From contig OY723305.1 in the NCBI GenBank assembly GCA_963210315.1, positions 434,001 through 498,000 of the forward strand: a stretch of 64,000 bases of DNA, given 5' to 3'. A program made the position numbers and the translations under genes. Under the pieces are notes generated by a model. It was not told the origin of the DNA, did no database searches, and was given only the letters and a program-made list of their open reading frames with translations. The stretch comes from Rhynchopus euleeides. Lineage: Eukaryota; Euglenozoa; Diplonemea; Diplonemida; Diplonemidae. Below are positions 55,701-58,700 of this stretch, one piece after another (positions within the stretch are counted from its first letter, which is position 1; every line of letters starts with the position of its first letter).

Positions 55701-58700
55701 CGGTGACACTGTTGGCGGTGCCGGTGTCGCAGGTGCCAACGTGGGCGGTGACGGTGTTGCAGGTGCCAGCGTGTCCGGTGCCGTCGTTGGCGGCGCCAGT
55801 GTTGCGGGTGCCAGCGTAGCAGGTGCTGTCGTTGGCGGTGCAGGTGTGGCAGGCGCCAGTGTGTCCGGTGCTGATGTTGGCGGTGCAGGTGTGGCAGGCG
55901 CCAGTGTATCCGGTGCTGACGTTGGTGGCGCAGGTGTGGCAGGCGCCGGTGTGTCCGGTGACGTCGTTGGCGGCGCCGGTGTTGCGGGTGCCGATGTGGG
56001 CGGTGACAGTGTTGCAGGTGCCGTCGTTGGCGGTGCAGGTGTTGCGGGCGCTGGTGTCTCCGGTGCCAGCGTGGGCGGTGACAATGTTGGCGGTGCCGGT
56101 GTCGCAGGTGCCAACGTGGGCGGTGACGGTGTTGCAGGTGCCAGCGTGTCCGGTGCCGTCGTTGGCGGCGCCAGTGTTGCGGGTGCCAGCGTAGCAGGTG
56201 CTGTCGTTGGCGGTGCAGGTGTGGCAGGCGCCAGTGTGTCCGGTGCTGACGTTGGTGGCGCAGGTGTGGCAGGCGCCGGTGTGTCCGGTGACGTCGTTGG
56301 CGGCGCCGGTGTTGCGGGTGCCGATGTGGGCGGTGACAGTGTTGCAGGTGCCGTCGTTGGCGGGGCAGGTGTTGCGGGCGCTGGTGTCTCCGGTGCCAGC
56401 GTGGGCGGTGACACTGTTGGCGGTGACGGTGTTGCAGGTGCCAGTGTGTCCGGTGCCGCCGTTGGCGGCGCCAGTGTTGCGGGTGCCAGCGTAGCAGGTG
56501 CTGTCGTTGGCGGTGCAGGTGTCGGTGCCGGTGTTGCAGGTGCTGGTGTCTCCGGTGCCAGCGTGGGCGGTGACAGTGTTGGCGGTGCAGGTGTTGCAGG
56601 TGACGGTGTGGGTGGTGCTGGCGTTGCGGGTGCCGGTGTCGCAGGTGCCAGAGTAGCAGGTGCAGATGTTGTAGGAGCCGTCGTTGGTGGCGACGGTGTT
56701 GCAGGTGCCGATGTTGGAGGCGTAGGTGTCAGAGGTGCAGGCGTTGAAGGTGCCGCTGTTGCGGGTGCCGCCGTTGGTGGCGACGATGTTGCAGGTGCCG
56801 ATGTGGGTGGGGCAGATGTCGCAGGTGCCGGTGTATCCGGTGCCATCGTTGGCGGCGCCGCCGTTGCGGGTGCGGATGTTGCAGGCGCAAGAGTCGCCGG
56901 TGCAGACGTTGTAGGAGCCGTCGTTGGTGGCGACGGTGTTGCGGGTGCTGGTGTTGGCGGTGCCAGTGTGTCCGGTGCCGTCGTTGGCGGCGCAGGTGTC
57001 AGAGGTGCAGGCGTTGCGGGTGCCGTCGTTGGTGGCGACGGTGTTGCAGGTGCCGGTGTGTCCGGTGACGTCGTTGGCGGTGCCAGTGTCACAGGTGCCA
57101 GCGTAGCAGGTGCAGGCGTTGCGGGTGCCGTCGTTGGCGGTGCCGGTGTTGCAGGCGCCAGTGTTGCGGGTACCGGTGTCGGTGGTGTTGCAGTAGCCGG
57201 GGCAGGTGTGGCAGGGGCCAGTGTTGCAGGCACGGGTGTGTCAGGTGCCGCCGTTGGCGGTGACAACGTTGGCGGCGCCGGCGTTGCGGGTGCCGACGTG
57301 GGCGGTGCCGGTGTCAGAGGTGCCACCGTAGCAGGAGCCGTCGTTGGCGGTGATGGTGTAGGTGGCGGTGTTAGTGAAGCCGTGGGTGTTACAGTCGTGG
57401 TCCCGGTCTCCGTTGGAATGGACAAGGTCAACGAACCAGTAGACGTCGCTGTCGAAGTTGCAGTATCTGACACACTTAGGGTGACGCTTTTGCTCAGCGT
57501 CAGTGTGGCCGTTGCCGTCCTAGAATGTGTAACGGTCATGGTCTCTGTCGCGGTCGGCAAGGTCAACGACATAGTAGATGTCGCTGTCTCAGAGAGTGTT
57601 GCAGTCAGTGACGGCGTCAGTGACATAGACATCGTGGGCGAGAGAGTCGCACTGGGAGTCAGCGTCAAAGTGTCTGTCGGCGTCCGAAGGGTTTGCGACA
57701 AAGTCGGTGTGATGGTGTCAGAATGAGTCAGACTGAGGGTGTGGGTCGGTGTCAGGGAAAAGGTGCTGGACAGACTTGCGGTGTGTGTTGCCGAAAGACT
57801 CGCAGTTGCCGTAAACGTCGGCGTCTCAGTGGCTGTTGGGAGCGTGAATGTCGCTGTGAGGCTGTGGGTCTCCGTATGCGTCGGTGTGAATGTATCGGTA
57901 GCGGTCGGAAGCGTCAGCGAAAAGGTTGCAGTTGCAGTTTCGGACTGGGTCGCTGTTGGAAGGGTGAGTGATGATGTCAGCGTCCCTGTCAGTGTCTGAG
58001 TCAGGGTCGGCAGCGTCACTGTAGAAGTGACAGTCGATGTGGCGGTTGGCACCGTCTCGCTTGCCGAAAGCGAAGTTGTGAGAGTTGCAGTCGGCGTCGG
58101 CAGGGTCAGTGAGGCAGTCACGGTTCCTGTGATTGATGCCGTTGCTGAAGGCAAAGTCAGCGAATGTGTGAGGGTTGCCGTCAGCGTAGGTAGGGTCTTT
58201 GAAGCAGTCACGGTTCCTGTGTGTGATGCCGTTGCTGAAGGCAAAGTCAGCGAAGTTGTGAGGGTTGCAGTCAGCGTAGGTAGGGTCAGTGAAGCAGTCA
58301 CGGTTCCTGTTCTTGATCTTGATGAGCACACGAACTGCAGATCAAAACCACGCCGCAATACGGAATGATCACTGGTGAACTGCACCACCACATTACCCTG
58401 GTAGTGCATCGTCGGAGGAAGGGAGGTACCATGCAGCGTCTGCTGCAGTGAGAAGGTGCCGTCGCTCTCACGGTAGATCCGCACGTAGTCGTAATCCAGT
58501 TCAGTCTCGTACTCCAGCCACATCACTTGCACAGTGCTGAAACACTCGATGCGCCAGCAGTGGTTCTCGTTGTTGCCGTAGTCCAAGTGTGTGATGCGTG
58601 TGTCGCCCTCATCAAGCACCTCTGTCTGATCAGTGCACTGGGAGGGGAACAGCTCAGTTGTGAGGGTCGCGGTCGGCGTAGGCAGGGTCCTTGAAGCAGT

